A stretch of DNA of 64,000 bases from Novimethylophilus kurashikiensis (GCF_003112435.1 NZ_BDOQ01000003.1:434001-498000); one strand, 5' to 3'; numbered from the stretch's first letter, positions 45,106 to 55,900 are shown. Numbers and translations: made by a program. Notes: a model not told the origin generated them from the sequence alone.

Positions 45106-46131
45106 ATGAGTGTATTCGAGCGCTATCTTTCGCTGTGGGTGGGGCTTTGCATCGTGGCCGGGATCGTGCTCGGCCAATGGCTGCCGGGGTTGTTCCAGGC
45201 TGTCGGCCGAATCGAGTTCGCCCAGGTCAACCTTCCGGTGGGGCTGCTGATCTGGGTGATGATCATCCCCATGCTGGTCAAGGTGGATTTCGGCGCACTG
45301 CATCAGGTCAAGACGCATTGGAAAGGCATTAGCGTGACACTCTTCGTCAATTGGGCGGTCAAGCCGTTTTCGATGGCGCTGCTGGGCTGGCTGTTCATTC
45401 GCGGGGTGTTCTCGCCCTACCTGCCTGCCGGGCAGCTGGATAGCTATGTGGCCGGCTTGATCCTGCTCGCCGCCGCGCCTTGCACGGCCATGGTTTTCGT
45501 ATGGAGCCGGCTCACCAACGGGGAACCGTTGTTCACGCTGTCGCAGGTTGCGCTCAACGACACCATCATGATCTTCGCCTTCGCGCCCATCGTCGGGCTG
45601 CTGTTGGGGATTTCGTCGATCACGGTGCCATGGGCCACGCTTATGACCTCGGTGGGGCTGTATATCGTGATTCCGGTTGTGCTCGCGCAGTTGTGGCGCA
45701 AGCGGCTGTTGAAAGGCGGCCAGGCAGCCTTCGACGCCGCCATGACGCGGATCGGCCCCTGGTCCATCGGCGCGCTGCTGCTCACACTGGTCTTGCTGTT
45801 CGCCTTCCAGGGCGAGGCCATCCTGCGGCAGCCGTTGGTGATTGCCATGCTGGCCGTACCCATTTTGATCCAGGTGCTGTTCAATGCTTCGCTGGCCTAT
45901 TGGCTTAACCGCAGGCTCGGCGAGCAGCACAACGTCGCCTGCCCCTCCGCCTTGATCGGCGCCAGCAATTTCTTCGAACTCGCGGTTGCAGCCGCCATTA
46001 GCCTGTTCGGCTTTCAGTCGGGTGCTGCCTTGGCAACGGTAGTGGGGGTATTGATCGAAGTGCCGGTGATGCTGCTGGTGGTTAGCGTGGTCAATCGCAG
46101 CAAAGGGTGGTACGAGCGCGCTCCGGTATGA
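45106..46131 (+). CDS. acr3: ACR3-family arsenite efflux transporter
   Basis: A 341-residue membrane protein with ten predicted spans, the ACR3 type of As(OH)3 exporter. The conserved Cys in AAAPCTAMVFVWS, the TLSQVALNDTIMIF helix, and GASNFFELAVAAAIS are family blocks. It is the last gene of arsR-arsI-arsC-acr3, 3 bases after arsC. A DUF3820 gene follows after 7 bases and may be on the same transcript. Confidence 0.95.
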   Translation: MSVFERYLSLWVGLCIVAGIVLGQWLPGLFQAVGRIEFAQVNLPVGLLIWVMIIPMLVKVDFGALHQVKTHWKGISVTLFVNWAVKPFSMALLGWLFIRGVFSPYLPAGQLDSYVAGLILLAAAPCTAMVFVWSRLTNGEPLFTLSQVALNDTIMIFAFAPIVGLLLGISSITVPWATLMTSVGLYIVIPVVLAQLWRKRLLKGGQAAFDAAMTRIGPWSIGALLLTLVLLFAFQGEAILRQPLVIAMLAVPILIQVLFNASLAYWLNRRLGEQHNVACPSALIGASNFFELAVAAAISLFGFQSGAALATVVGVLIEVPVMLLVVSVVNRSKGWYERAPV

Positions 46132-46138
46132 TGCGCGC

Positions 46139-46351
46139 ATGAATCCAGAAGACCTCTTGCGCCTCGTTACTACCGTCATGCCCTACGGCAAATACAAGGG
46201 GCGCGTCATCGCAGATCTCCCCGGCCATTATCTCAACTGGTTCGCCCGCGAAGGTTTTCCGCAAGGGGAAATCGGACGTTTGCTGGCGCTGATGCAAGAG
46301 ATGGATCACAACGGATTGAAGCCATTGCTGGAGCCCTTGAGAAAAGCATAG
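46139..46351 (+). CDS. DUF3820 family small protein
   Basis: A 70-residue protein matching the DUF3820 family: MPYGKYKGRVIADLPGHYLNWFARE and FPQGEIGRLLALMQEMDHNGL. Relatives include a Pseudomonas protein described as a quorum-sensing-regulated factor; the biochemical role is unknown. It follows acr3 by 7 bases, likely a chance arrangement at the operon's end. Confidence 0.88.
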   Translation: MNPEDLLRLVTTVMPYGKYKGRVIADLPGHYLNWFAREGFPQGEIGRLLALMQEMDHNGLKPLLEPLRKA

Positions 46352-46500
46352 GCCGCCCGCCGTATTTTCCCTTCCCTTTTCGCGTATTGGCCGCTATGAT
46401 GCGCGGCGCACGAGTTTCATTATTTTCATATTTTATTCATCCGGCTCTGTTATACAGATCACCGTCTTCATTCTCGAGTTTTGCAATGCTTGCCAGAATC

Positions 46501-46719
46501 ATGAGCAAAGAAAGCATCGAAGCCAGGAACGCCTACTACAAAGGTCAGCTGGCGGCGAAAAAAGTCGCGACCGGCAAGGTGAAATCCCTCTCGCATTTCG
46601 TCACCGAAAACCTAAGGGATTCGGATCAGTTCGCCTATTGGGTGAACGGCGCGGCCGACGAACTCAAGGCGCTCGGCCATGATCTCGCCATTGGGGTACA
46701 CCCCGACGGCGAGGATTGA
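46501..46719 (+). CDS. Small hypothetical protein
   Basis: A 72-residue soluble protein (MSKESIEARNAYYKGQL; HFVTENLRDSDQFAYWVNGAADELK). I start it at 46501; the frame is open further up, but the added residues look like translated promoter. It is amphipathic and mostly helical. Its stop abuts the stop of the convergent membrane-protein gene. I do not recognise the family. Confidence 0.6.
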   Translation: MSKESIEARNAYYKGQLAAKKVATGKVKSLSHFVTENLRDSDQFAYWVNGAADELKALGHDLAIGVHPDGED

Positions 46720-47712
46720 TCAACGCACCGGCGCCAAATGCCTGCGCAATGCGGCAGGGCAATAATTCAGCACATAGGCCCGGCACGGGTGCCAGAACGC
46801 CGAAAGCAATAGCAAGGCCGACCCGATGGCGAGCGCGGTGATGGCGAAGCCCAGGCTGACCACGCCGTAAAGTTTCAGCAACGAACTGAACGCGTACAAA
46901 ACATAGCCCAGCGCCGAAACCATCAGTGCGCGGCGATCAATCGCCAGGGAAACCAAGCCGATCCCCACGTACAACGCAATTACAGCGCCGGCCTGCATCA
47001 GTGAAATTTGCCAGCCGAATATATTCAGCGCCGCAAAAACCGGATGTACCAGCAAAGGCGCCGCCAGCAAATGCAGCCAGAACGCGACATCTGACTTGCG
47101 CGTCTTACGTTCCGGATCGGCCGCATCCCACATCATCGCCAGCCCGAACACGATCACGCCGGATCCCAGTGCGATCAGGTTGACCCAATGCCGCACATCG
47201 GGGCTTTGCTGCCACATCAGCATGACCACGCCGCCCACTGCCACGGCCATGCCGGCCGCCACGGTAATGGGAACGCGAAAGCGCTTCCAATGCAGCCATG
47301 CCGCTCCCGCCGCCAGGGCTCCCGCCATCATCGGTCCAATCACTGTACCGTTCAGCACGGCGTGCACGGCCGCAATACTATTGCCCACGAATGCCAGCAG
47401 CAGCACGATGGCCGGCAAGGCCATGCGCCGCTGCCGTACGAAAAACTCCGCCAACAACCAGGCGGTGCCTGCAGCCAACGCACTGCCTATCCAAGGCGCT
47501 GCAGTCGCCCCGATCCAGCCGACCGAGACCAGCAGCAGCAAGCAGGCGATGACGACGAAAATATCGTTGAAGCCTGTTACCAGCCGAAAGTGTTCTTCAT
47601 CGACTGCCGGCATGTGCTTCTTGCCAGCGACATGGGCCCGGAATGCGTCGGCCGTATCTGCCGTCATTACCCCGGCTTCGACCGCGGAAGCCAAGTCGTC
47701 ATCGCTATACAT
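46720..47712 (-). CDS. Polytopic membrane protein of unknown function
   Basis: A 330-residue protein with a hydrophilic N-terminus (YSDDDLASAVEAGVMTADTADAFRAHVAGK, about 1-60) and nine or ten membrane segments. The N-terminal part resembles the DUF2157 plan (a short helical domain before a membrane body), but this is only a likeness. ATG at 47712 has AAGGAAAGGA upstream, favouring it over the longer frame to 47739. Transcribed alone. Confidence 0.75.
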   Translation of the reverse strand: MYSDDDLASAVEAGVMTADTADAFRAHVAGKKHMPAVDEEHFRLVTGFNDIFVVIACLLLLVSVGWIGATAAPWIGSALAAGTAWLLAEFFVRQRRMALPAIVLLLAFVGNSIAAVHAVLNGTVIGPMMAGALAAGAAWLHWKRFRVPITVAAGMAVAVGGVVMLMWQQSPDVRHWVNLIALGSGVIVFGLAMMWDAADPERKTRKSDVAFWLHLLAAPLLVHPVFAALNIFGWQISLMQAGAVIALYVGIGLVSLAIDRRALMVSALGYVLYAFSSLLKLYGVVSLGFAITALAIGSALLLLSAFWHPCRAYVLNYCPAALRRHLAPVR

Positions 47713-47807
47713 CGTCGTCCTTTCCTTGTTGTAGATCACGACGCATCCCGCCGTGCTGTTGTCGAACGCCGCTAATGTACCGTGATTCGCCGCCCGCCCA
47801 AAGCAAA

Positions 47808-47836
47808 AAGCCCAGGGCAGAGGCTACCCTGGGCTT
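47808..47836 (-). terminator. Terminator of the ferritin-like operon
   Basis: AAGCCCAGGG (47808-47817) pairs with CCCTGGGCTT (47827-47836). On the minus strand it runs into TTTTTGCTTT, 24 bases past the last gene's stop. Confidence 0.88.
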
Positions 47837-47859
47837 GTGATTCAATACTTACCGGTGAT

Positions 47860-48825
47860 TCAAGCCGCCATGCGCATCAACTCCGTGCCCGGCGTCCAGC
47901 TATAGGTGCTCGACACCATTTCCGAGGGTGAACCTTCGGCGTTGACGACCTCGCGGTATTCGATGGAACTGGCGCCTTCATCCGTCTCGGCGACGAACTC
48001 CGTGCTGTTCTTGCGCATGGAAGACTCGCGCTCCACAGTTTCGCGCAGGAATTCGCGGTGGCTTTCGAACTGGATGAAATCGGGCAACTCGCCGCTGCCC
48101 AGGACTTCCGCCGGGTCGCGCCGCTCCATGTCCTTGAACAGCTGCAACACCATCTGGAAATGGCCCAGTTCGTAATCCAGGAAGCACTCCCAAAGGTTTT
48201 TCAGCCGCGGGTTGTCTTCCTGGTCGACGCAGGCGGCATAGGTCCACACCTCGTTGGCCTCGCACAGCAGCAGTTTTTCCAGCGGGCTTTCCTCAGGGTT
48301 GAGCATGGAGCCGTAATGCGTGATGTGCTGCGATTCCACCGAGGCGATCTCGGCATACAGCTGCCGCGCCATCGGGTCGGCGAACTGCGGGCCGATGTTC
48401 ATGTAGTAATCGTGCGTCTGGTATTCGCCGCCGGTTAGCGTCAGCGCATGCAGCTTGGTCGCCAGCGCGGCGTCCCGTTCATAGGGCCGCAGCAGGTCGT
48501 GTTCAGGCGCACGGTGATGGAAGAAGGTAGGACGGCCCGGCACGATATCGGTATAACCTTGGGTGATGTTGTTGGCGTCCTTGCCTTCCAGCCGGTCGAG
48601 CAGGGCGCTGTAGCGGTAAAGGTGGTCGAAATCTTCCAGCAGCGCATAGCGGTAGCCCTGGGCCATGTAGGGGTCGGGCTCCAGCTTGGCAACCGAGGCG
48701 GTGAGCTCGATGGCGACCTGCTCGTAGGCGATGGTGGTTTCCAGTTGCGAATGGTCGGGCCCGATGAGCCAGTTGATGGTGGTAGCCTGATGCTGCTCCA
48801 CGCGCATCAGCTGCGCCAGCGGCAC
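47860..48825 (-). CDS. Ferritin-like protein, third gene of triad
   Basis: A 321-residue protein with ferritin/rubrerythrin-like helices: EQVAIELTASVAKL, LLEDFDHLYRYSALLD, IASVESQHITHYGSML, CEANEVWTYAACVDQE, and FLDYELGHFQMVLQLF. The Glu and E-x-x-H spacing suits a diiron site (about residues 35, 64, 67, 163, 166, 211, 214). No ribosome binding site precedes the GTG at 48825 or the ATG at 48807. The frame is open up to the TGA (48841) that ends the 60-residue gene before it, and both are in the same frame. It may therefore be translated by re-initiation or by read-through. A terminator follows. Confidence 0.75.
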   Translation of the reverse strand: MPLAQLMRVEQHQATTINWLIGPDHSQLETTIAYEQVAIELTASVAKLEPDPYMAQGYRYALLEDFDHLYRYSALLDRLEGKDANNITQGYTDIVPGRPTFFHHRAPEHDLLRPYERDAALATKLHALTLTGGEYQTHDYYMNIGPQFADPMARQLYAEIASVESQHITHYGSMLNPEESPLEKLLLCEANEVWTYAACVDQEDNPRLKNLWECFLDYELGHFQMVLQLFKDMERRDPAEVLGSGELPDFIQFESHREFLRETVERESSMRKNSTEFVAETDEGASSIEYREVVNAEGSPSEMVSSTYSWTPGTELMRMAA

Positions 48826-48840
48826 GCGGGCTTCGCGGTT

Positions 48841-49023
48841 TCAGCGGATCGCCACTTGCTTGGTCCGCAGCGAATCCAGCTCGATGCCGTTCATGAGGAT
48901 GATCCGCACGCGGCTGAAAGCGTCGTCGTCCAGCTTGCTGATCGGCTTGCCGACCATGTCCTTCCAGGTGAAGCGCTGGCGATCCAGCGGCGTGCCTTGC
49001 TTGTCGAAAAGATTGATTGCCAT
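48841..49023 (-). CDS. 60-residue protein, middle gene of the ferritin-like triad
   Basis: A 60-residue protein (MAINLFDKQG, TWKDMVGKPISKLDDDAFSRV, ends KQVAIR) with an excellent ribosome binding site, AAGGAGG 7 bases before the ATG at 49023. It lies 14 bases after the first ferritin-like gene and ends in a TGA that is in frame with the next gene. No cysteine, one histidine-free surface, mixed charge: I do not recognise the family. Being between two ferritin-like genes, it may be a partner or a chaperone for them. Confidence 0.7.
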   Translation of the reverse strand: MAINLFDKQGTPLDRQRFTWKDMVGKPISKLDDDAFSRVRIILMNGIELDSLRTKQVAIR

Positions 49024-49037
49024 GGTAAATCCTCCTT

Positions 49038-49856
49038 TCAAACAGCCGGGGTGCCGGCACCGTTCGCCATGAGCGCCACGAGCCAACCCTTGACGATGGC
49101 GAGATGCTCTTCCTCTTCGGCGAGGGCCATGCGGAAGCGCCGCGACAGATCTTCTTCCTCGGCATCCTCCGCCATGCGGATTAGCATCTCCCAGCCGGCG
49201 TTGTCGGCCAGCTCGGCGGTGAGCATGGTGTTGAGGCATTGGGCGAACGTGGTGCGAGGATCGGTCAGCACCTGGACCATGCCCATGGAAGCGGTGGCTG
49301 TGACATCGGCACAGGGCGTTTGCGCGGTAGGATCGCCGCCCAGATTTTGCATCACCTCGCAAAGCATCTTGAAATGCGCCAGCTCTTCAGTATGGATCCG
49401 CACCAGCGTCTCGCCCGGCAGCTCGCTTTCCAAGGCGCTACGGGAGGATCGGCTGACTGAGGTTGCCGTATTTCCTGCCAGTACCTCATAAGCCGGCGGC
49501 AACATTTCGGCGATCTCCGACTCGATGGATTGGAATTTGACGATGAGCGCCTCGTAGAGCCGGGCGCCGGAACGTTCGAACGCGATACGCTCGCCGATCT
49601 TGTCGAAAAACAGCGTGGGGTGTGCCCCCTTGAGCTTGGCGAGGCCGCTCTTGACCACACCCTTGACCGAAAGCGGCGGCGGAATGGAGCCGACCGCATC
49701 TGACGCGTTGATATACACCAGACGTTCGTCCTCCAATGCGGCCGTATCGATGGAGGTCATGGGCGTGTATTCCTGCACCGCATCGGTCATGGCCTGCACG
49801 CCCATGGGCGACACCTTGGTTCCGGTGCGGTTGGTACCGGTAGAAGTTGCTTGCAT
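49038..49856 (-). CDS. Ferritin-like protein, first gene of triad
   Basis: A 272-residue protein with a disordered Thr-rich N-terminus (1-50) and a ferritin-like four-helix region: LYEALIVKFQSIESEIAEM, IHTEELAHFKMLCEVMQNL, LTAELADNAGWEMLIRMAEDAEEEDL, and FRMALAEEEEHLAIVKGWL. The E-x-x-H pairs (EELAHF, EEEHLA) fit a diiron centre. Such proteins may store iron or act as oxygen or peroxide sinks. AAGGAGGG lies 5 bases before the ATG. It opens a three-gene operon with a small protein and a second, unrelated-looking ferritin-like protein. Confidence 0.8.
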   Translation of the reverse strand: MQATSTGTNRTGTKVSPMGVQAMTDAVQEYTPMTSIDTAALEDERLVYINASDAVGSIPPPLSVKGVVKSGLAKLKGAHPTLFFDKIGERIAFERSGARLYEALIVKFQSIESEIAEMLPPAYEVLAGNTATSVSRSSRSALESELPGETLVRIHTEELAHFKMLCEVMQNLGGDPTAQTPCADVTATASMGMVQVLTDPRTTFAQCLNTMLTAELADNAGWEMLIRMAEDAEEEDLSRRFRMALAEEEEHLAIVKGWLVALMANGAGTPAV

Positions 49857-50057
49857 CTTGCCCTCCTTGAAGCTGGTTGAACGGAAAGGAACAGGATTGC
49901 CTCGAAGGCACCGCCGATAGCTGACGGTTGAAGGTTGCCAACCTTAGTCCGTTTGTCGTGGGCTCAATGTCTGTTATGCCGCTTTAATATCGCGATTCCA
50001 TCGAATTTCAACCGTCTGTAATAAAATGCGGACTCACTTCAAATCGGCTTTTCCGCT

Positions 50058-51104
50058 ATGGCTTCCCGCCCTCCCGCTCCCAAGCAACCTTCGTCTCGCC
50101 GTCCTCATAACGCCACCAAACGTCCCGCCGACAAGCCTATCCCCACTGACGTGCCAGCCACCAAGGCCGACATGCATCCCCGCAATCCGCATCGGGGACG
50201 CTACGATTTTCCGACGCTGGTAGCTGCCTGCCCGGAGCTCGGCAGCTTTGTCTCCGTCAATGCCCACGGCGACGCTTCCATCGACTTCGCGGATGCCGCC
50301 GCCGTGAAGGCGCTCAACCGCGCGCTCCTGCAGCATTTTTACGGCGTGAAGAATTGGGATATTCCAGACGGGTATCTGTGCCCGCCGATTCCAGGCCGGG
50401 CCGATTATCTGCATCATGCAGCCGACCTGCTGGCACCGGCCAATGGCGGGGAGGTGCCTACCGGCGACAGTATTCGCGTGCTCGACATTGGAATAGGCGC
50501 CAATGCGGTGTATCCCTTGATCGGTCGCCACACCTACGGCTGGCAGTTCGTAGGTTCGGATATCGATGCCACCGCGCTCGACAATGTCCGCCGCATACTC
50601 GACCACAATCCTCAACTCGCCACCGGCCTTGAACTCCGGCTGCAAACCTCGCCGCGTCGCTTTTTGCGCAATGTCGTTGAACCGGGAGAATTGTTCGACC
50701 TCACCCTTTGCAACCCGCCTTTCCACACCTCACAGGACGAAGCCGCCGCTGCAAGCACGCGCAAATGGCAAAACCTCGGCAAGCAGCCGACGACGACCAA
50801 GCTCAACTTCGGCGGCCAATCCAACGAGCTTCTCTATTCCGGCGGGGAAGAAGCCTTTATCACTGGGCTTATCGAAGAGAGTAAGCGCTTCTCTACGCAA
50901 TGCTTGTGGTTCACCTCGCTGGTGTCGAAGTCGACCACGCTACCTGCTGTTTATCGGGCATTGCGCAGCGTTGGCGCGGTGAAAGTGCGGACGGTGGAAA
51001 TGGCGCAAGGGCAAAAAAAGAGCCGCTTCGTCGCCTGGACATTCTTCTCGGACACCCAGCACAAGGCCTGGCGGCAGCGCATGCGCAGAGACGAAACGGA
51101 ATAA
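50058..51104 (+). CDS. rlmF: 23S rRNA (adenine-N6)-methyltransferase RlmF
   Basis: A 348-residue AdoMet-dependent enzyme that makes m6A1618 in 23S rRNA (E. coli YbiN). Visible are the AdoMet loop VLDIGIGANAVYPLIG, GSDIDATAL, and the catalytic NPPF in LCNPPFHTS. The first 40 residues, Pro/Lys/Arg-rich, are an extra N-terminal arm compared with E. coli (308 residues); the family-like part starts at about DMHPRNPHRGRYDF. Convergent with the chemoreceptor gene. Confidence 0.93.
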   Translation: MASRPPAPKQPSSRRPHNATKRPADKPIPTDVPATKADMHPRNPHRGRYDFPTLVAACPELGSFVSVNAHGDASIDFADAAAVKALNRALLQHFYGVKNWDIPDGYLCPPIPGRADYLHHAADLLAPANGGEVPTGDSIRVLDIGIGANAVYPLIGRHTYGWQFVGSDIDATALDNVRRILDHNPQLATGLELRLQTSPRRFLRNVVEPGELFDLTLCNPPFHTSQDEAAAASTRKWQNLGKQPTTTKLNFGGQSNELLYSGGEEAFITGLIEESKRFSTQCLWFTSLVSKSTTLPAVYRALRSVGAVKVRTVEMAQGQKKSRFVAWTFFSDTQHKAWRQRMRRDETE

Positions 51105-51153
51105 ATCCAGGCGATGATGGCTGGTGACCATCAATCTTCTCAAACTTCGAAGA

Positions 51154-52803
51154 TCAGGCCTTGAAGCTGCTCATGGCGGTGTTGAGCTGGTTAGCCAAAT
51201 GCTGCAATTCACGGGTCGAGGCGTTGAGGGATTCGACGATGGTCGTATTGCGGCGGCTCATCTCGGCGATTTCCTCGATATCGCGCGCAACGCCTGCCGT
51301 CGCACTGCGCTGCTCATCCACCGACGCGGCGATTTTTTCCATCCCGGAACTGGCAGCCAGTACAGACTCCGCGGCGTGACGGATGAGACCGTCCACCTCG
51401 ACGGCAATCCCTGAACTACGGTCGATGGACACCTGACCGGCGGCAATCGCATCGTGCACCTTGGCCGATTGGGCCATGATCGCGTTGGTCACGGTATCGA
51501 TCTGCCCGGCGGACTGGCTGGATTTTTCCGCCAGTTTGCGCACTTCATCCGCGACCACAGCGAAGCCACGCCCCGCTTCGCCCGCTCGCGCCGCTTCGAT
51601 CGCAGCATTAAGCGCCAGCAGGTTGGTTTGGTCGGCAATCGCCTTGACCTCGCCGGTCATGCTGATGATGGATTCGGTGCTGCTGACAAACTCTTCCACG
51701 CAATGCGCGATTTCCTGGATGCGCTCCTGGATTCGGTCGATTTCGGAAGTCAATACATCCACCTTACCAGCCGCCGCTTGTGAATCGTCCACACTCATGG
51801 CGGAGAGTCGAGAGGCTTCAGAGGCAGTCGCAGCCACTTCGGCCACGGCATTGTTGAGCTGATCAACGGCTACCGCCCCTTCGTTGACCGCAGCATCCTG
51901 CTGACGCGAAGCCTGCGCCACCTGGGCCGAAGAGGCACCGAGCTGGCTGGTAGCTCCATCCACGCGACTCACCGAAGTCTGTACCTCGTTGATAAGCGCC
52001 TGGAAGCGTTCCAGCATGTGATTAAAAGACAAGCTGATCTTGCCGATCTCATCCTTGGATTGAATCCGATTGCGCAAGGTCAGGTCGCCGCTCGCAGCGA
52101 TGCGTTCCATGGTGCTAGCGATGTCGCTCAGCGGCCCCGTAACTGAACGCACGGTCTTGAACGCCAGCAGCCCTACGATGGCAAAAGCTGCAGCGAGTAG
52201 CGTGCCCAGCCAGATTTCGACGGTATGGAATAATTTGTTGCTGGCCGCGGTATCCGCCTCGGCCTGCTCCCTGGCGTAACGCCCCAATTTTTCCACCAAA
52301 GCATTGATCGCTTCGGTCGGCGCACGGTCGATGCCTTTGACGGCATGGTCGACAATGCTGGCTGGGTCCGCGGTTTGCGGGTCGTATTGCGCCAGGGCGT
52401 TTCGATATCGCGGGCCGAGCTTATCGAAAGTCGCCAAAACCTCATCGAGCTTCAATGTGTCGCCGAGTCCCAATTGGGCGGCGTCGACACGCACCTTGAG
52501 CAGGTGCGCCTTGACCTCCTGCTCCTGCTTATTGAAGCCGGCCAGGTATTTTTTGAAGGCTTCCGGATCCTTGCCACGCAGGAGGACGTTTTTCCATTCC
52601 TGCACCTGGATCTTGAACGCCACCTGCGCTGCCCGCGATTCGTCTACGGCGTGTAGCAACCGCTGGTTGCGGGCGTCTGCTCCCAGGGCGGCCTGGTTGA
52701 TGGTCTGGATCTGGGCAATGGCATAAATGCCGATTACCAGGACGAAAAACAGCGCAGCTGAAAACATGAGCACCAGCTTGGCGCGCACCGTCATATTGTT
52801 CAT
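51154..52803 (-). CDS. Methyl-accepting chemotaxis protein
   Basis: A 549-residue chemoreceptor. It has two membrane segments (about 8-30 and 195-216) around a helical periplasmic sensor domain (4HB-type, about 31-190), then HAMP (about 217-270) and a cytoplasmic signalling hairpin whose tip reads [20 protein letters not shown], the hallmark that binds CheA/CheW. No CheR/CheB-binding NWETF tail is seen. GAGGGG precedes the ATG. The ligand is unknown. No che or flagellar genes are in the window. Confidence 0.93.
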   Translation of the reverse strand: MNNMTVRAKLVLMFSAALFFVLVIGIYAIAQIQTINQAALGADARNQRLLHAVDESRAAQVAFKIQVQEWKNVLLRGKDPEAFKKYLAGFNKQEQEVKAHLLKVRVDAAQLGLGDTLKLDEVLATFDKLGPRYRNALAQYDPQTADPASIVDHAVKGIDRAPTEAINALVEKLGRYAREQAEADTAASNKLFHTVEIWLGTLLAAAFAIVGLLAFKTVRSVTGPLSDIASTMERIAASGDLTLRNRIQSKDEIGKISLSFNHMLERFQALINEVQTSVSRVDGATSQLGASSAQVAQASRQQDAAVNEGAVAVDQLNNAVAEVAATASEASRLSAMSVDDSQAAAGKVDVLTSEIDRIQERIQEIAHCVEEFVSSTESIISMTGEVKAIADQTNLLALNAAIEAARAGEAGRGFAVVADEVRKLAEKSSQSAGQIDTVTNAIMAQSAKVHDAIAAGQVSIDRSSGIAVEVDGLIRHAAESVLAASSGMEKIAASVDEQRSATAGVARDIEEIAEMSRRNTTIVESLNASTRELQHLANQLNTAMSSFKA

Positions 52804-52860
52804 GCATTCCCCTCTATTATGTGTGACATTCTGGGTATCACGTGATCGTGATTATTCATA

Positions 52861-52880
52861 TTGTAGGAATTTCCTTACAA
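52861..52880. repeat. Imperfect palindrome in a divergent promoter region
   Basis: TTGTAGGAA and TTCCTTACAA form a 9-bp stem with one bulged T, between the chemoreceptor gene and the DUF748 gene. No T tract follows, so an operator is more likely than a terminator. Confidence 0.35.
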
Positions 52881-52991
52881 GCTGTCATTTCTGATAGGTT
52901 GACGTAGGATTTAGGCTTAAAATAAACACCTGCTTGCGTGTACCGGCGATCGACCATTGCTCGCCTTGAGGTATCCCGATTTCTAAAAGCC

Positions 52992-55900
52992 ATGCCCATG
53001 AATCCAAAACTCAGAAAAATCCTGCTGGCACGACCACTCCAAATTGCGGCGGCATTGATCGCCTTCTACTTCCTGTTCGGCTATTTCGCGGTGAACCCGA
53101 TTGCGCAGCGCCTCCTACCCTGGGTGGGCGAGAAGAAACTGGCGAGCCGCCTTGCTGTAGAGGAAGTGAAATTCGATCCCTTGAGGCTGACGTTGACCGT
53201 CAGCAACCTGCATCTGGATCAGTTAAACGGCAGCAACCTGGCTGGATTTAGACGGCTATTCGTAGACCTGGACGCCAATGGCTTGTGGCATTGGAACTGG
53301 CATCTCACCGATATTCGCCTTTCCGGTCCTTACGGCATAATCGACATCGACCCCCAGGGCAAGCTCAACTGGGCCGACCTCATCGCCAAGCTCAACGAGG
53401 ACAAGACGCCAAGCGATACCATGCCGCGCGTGGTGATCGACCATATCCTCATCGAAGACGGCAAGGTGCAATACACTGAACGCAACCGCCCGACGCCGTT
53501 CAAGACCGAGCTCACCCCGCTGGCCCTGGAACTCGACGGTTTTTCCACACTCCCGAAGGACCGCGGCGACTACCTGCTCTCGGCCAAGATGCCTGAGCAA
53601 GGCGGAACGCTGCGCTGGAAGGGCGATGTGGGCGTCAACCCGGTAGCCTCTGCGGGCTCTGTGGAAGTCGAAGGAGTCAACCTCGCTAGCCTCATGCCCA
53701 TCCTCAAGCGTCAGCAACTGCCGGTGACGATTACCGACGGTCGCGCCGATGTACGCTTCAGCTACGGCTTTGCCATGGTCGGCGACAAGGGCGAACCGCA
53801 GCCGCAAGCGCTGCTGGCGCATGTCGAGGCCAAAGTCGCCCTGCTCGCTGCCGAACTACCAGGCGGCAAGCTGAACCTCGGCGAAGCCGAGGCCAACCTG
53901 CCCGACATCGACCTCGCCCTGCAAAAAGGTGCCAGCCTTCATGTCACCGATCTGGACGCCCATGTGCGGCAACTGGCATTGACGCAGTCCGGCAAGCCGC
54001 TGTTCAAGCTGGGCGAACTTGCTATTAAGGGCATCGGCTACGACCTGGCGGAGAATCGTCTGGGAATCGAGGACATTGCGCTGAACGGCGGCGAAGTGCA
54101 CGCCGTGCGCGACCAGAACGGCCAGCTCGATTGGTTGAAGTTGATGCCTACCAATGAAGCCGCACCAGCAAAACCCGAAGCAGAGAAAAAATCGCCAGAA
54201 CCCAAGGCCAAGCCGTTCCGCTTCGATATCGCCAAGCTCCAGTTGCAGCATTGGAAAGCCGGTTTCGAAGACCAGACTTTTGTGCACCCCCTGAGTGCCG
54301 AAATCGGCAACCTCGATTTCAGCCTCAAGGCCAATAGCGATGAAAACGGCCTTGCAGTGAGCGGGATGGAAGCCGCCCTGCGCAACCTCACGCTGCGTTC
54401 CTCCCTCATGCCGCAACCGGCGGCGACGCTGGCCGACCTGCACCTGCAAAGCAGCGGCATCTCCCTCAAGGACAACACCGTCAACCTCGGCAAGCTCCAG
54501 CTCTCCGGGCTGGAATCGCAAGTCTCACTGGACGCCAAGCAAGGCGTGAACTGGCTGGCCCTGCTGGAGCAACGTGCAGCGACCGCGAAAGCCGCAGCTC
54601 CGACTGCATCAGGCCCAGCTTGGAAGGTGAACCTGGCCGGCGCTGCCCTGGAAAACGGCACCATTCATGTTGAAGACCGTTACTCAGGCGCGCCAATTGC
54701 CTGGGATATACAAAATGCCAAATTGGCGGCTGACGGGCTTTCGCTCGACTTGGGCAAAGCCGTGCCGATCAAGGCTGCTTTCAAGATCAAGCAGGGCGGC
54801 GATTTCGCGGCCGAAGGCAAGCTCGCTCTGGCGCCGCTCAAGGGTGATTTGCAAATCAAGCTGAATGGTTTGCCGCTCAAGCCGTTCGCGCCCTACCTCA
54901 ACCGTGCCGCCATGCTGAAACTGGTGGACGGGCAAGCCAGCACCCAAGGCAAGCTGTCTATCAACCAGGGCAAAATCCTCAGCGCCCAATATACCGGCGG
55001 ATTCAATGTGGAACGCCTGGCCATCATCGAGGAAGTCGATAATCGGCCCTTCCTGAGCTGGGGTTCGGTCGCCAGCAATAGCCTCAAACTGTCCATGGCG
55101 CCAAATCGGCTGCATATGGATGAAGTGCGAGTGGTGCGCCCTGCCGGCAAACTCATCATCTACGAAGATCGCACGCTCAACGTCCAGCACTTGATCAGGA
55201 CGCAAGCGCCCACTACCGCGTCAGCCAAATCGGGAAACGGGGATAGTGCTGTCGACCAGTTTCCTGTTGCCGTGGATCGTATCAGCGTCGACAACGCCGA
55301 TCTCGAATTCGCCGACCTGTCCCTCGTTCCGCAATTCGGCACGCACATCAATTCGCTTTCCGGGGTCATCAACGGACTGTCGAGCGACGCCGCCAGCACC
55401 GCTCAAGTGGAACTCGACGGCAAAGTGGACGAATACGGCTCGGCCCGTGTGCGCGGTTCTCTGCAACCCTTCCGGGCGACTGACTTTACGGACCTTAAGG
55501 TAAGTTTCCATAACCTTGAGATGAACCGCCTGACGCCGTATTCCGGCAAGTTCGCGGGCCGCAAGATCGATTCCGGCAAGATGTCGGCGGACCTCGAATA
55601 CAAGATCAAGAACCGTCAGTTGCTCGGCGAGAACAAGTTCGTCATCAATACGCTGAAACTGGGCGGTCACGTCGATAGCCCCGATGCCGTCAACCTGCCC
55701 CTCGACCTCGCGATTGCCCTGCTGGAGGACAGCAACGGCGTCATCGATCTCGACTTGCCGATCTCCGGCCGCTTGGACGACCCGCAGTTCAGCTACGGCA
55801 AGGTGATCTGGAAAGCTGTCGTGAACGTGGTGAGCAAGGTAGTGACAGCCCCGTTCCGGGCGCTCGGCAAGCTGCTGGGGATCAGCTCGGACAAGCTGGA

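Noticed and set aside
48841-48843. The UGA before the third ferritin-like gene as a selenocysteine codon
   Set aside because: I could not recognise a SECIS-like hairpin and no Sec family matches; kept only as a read-through or re-initiation question.
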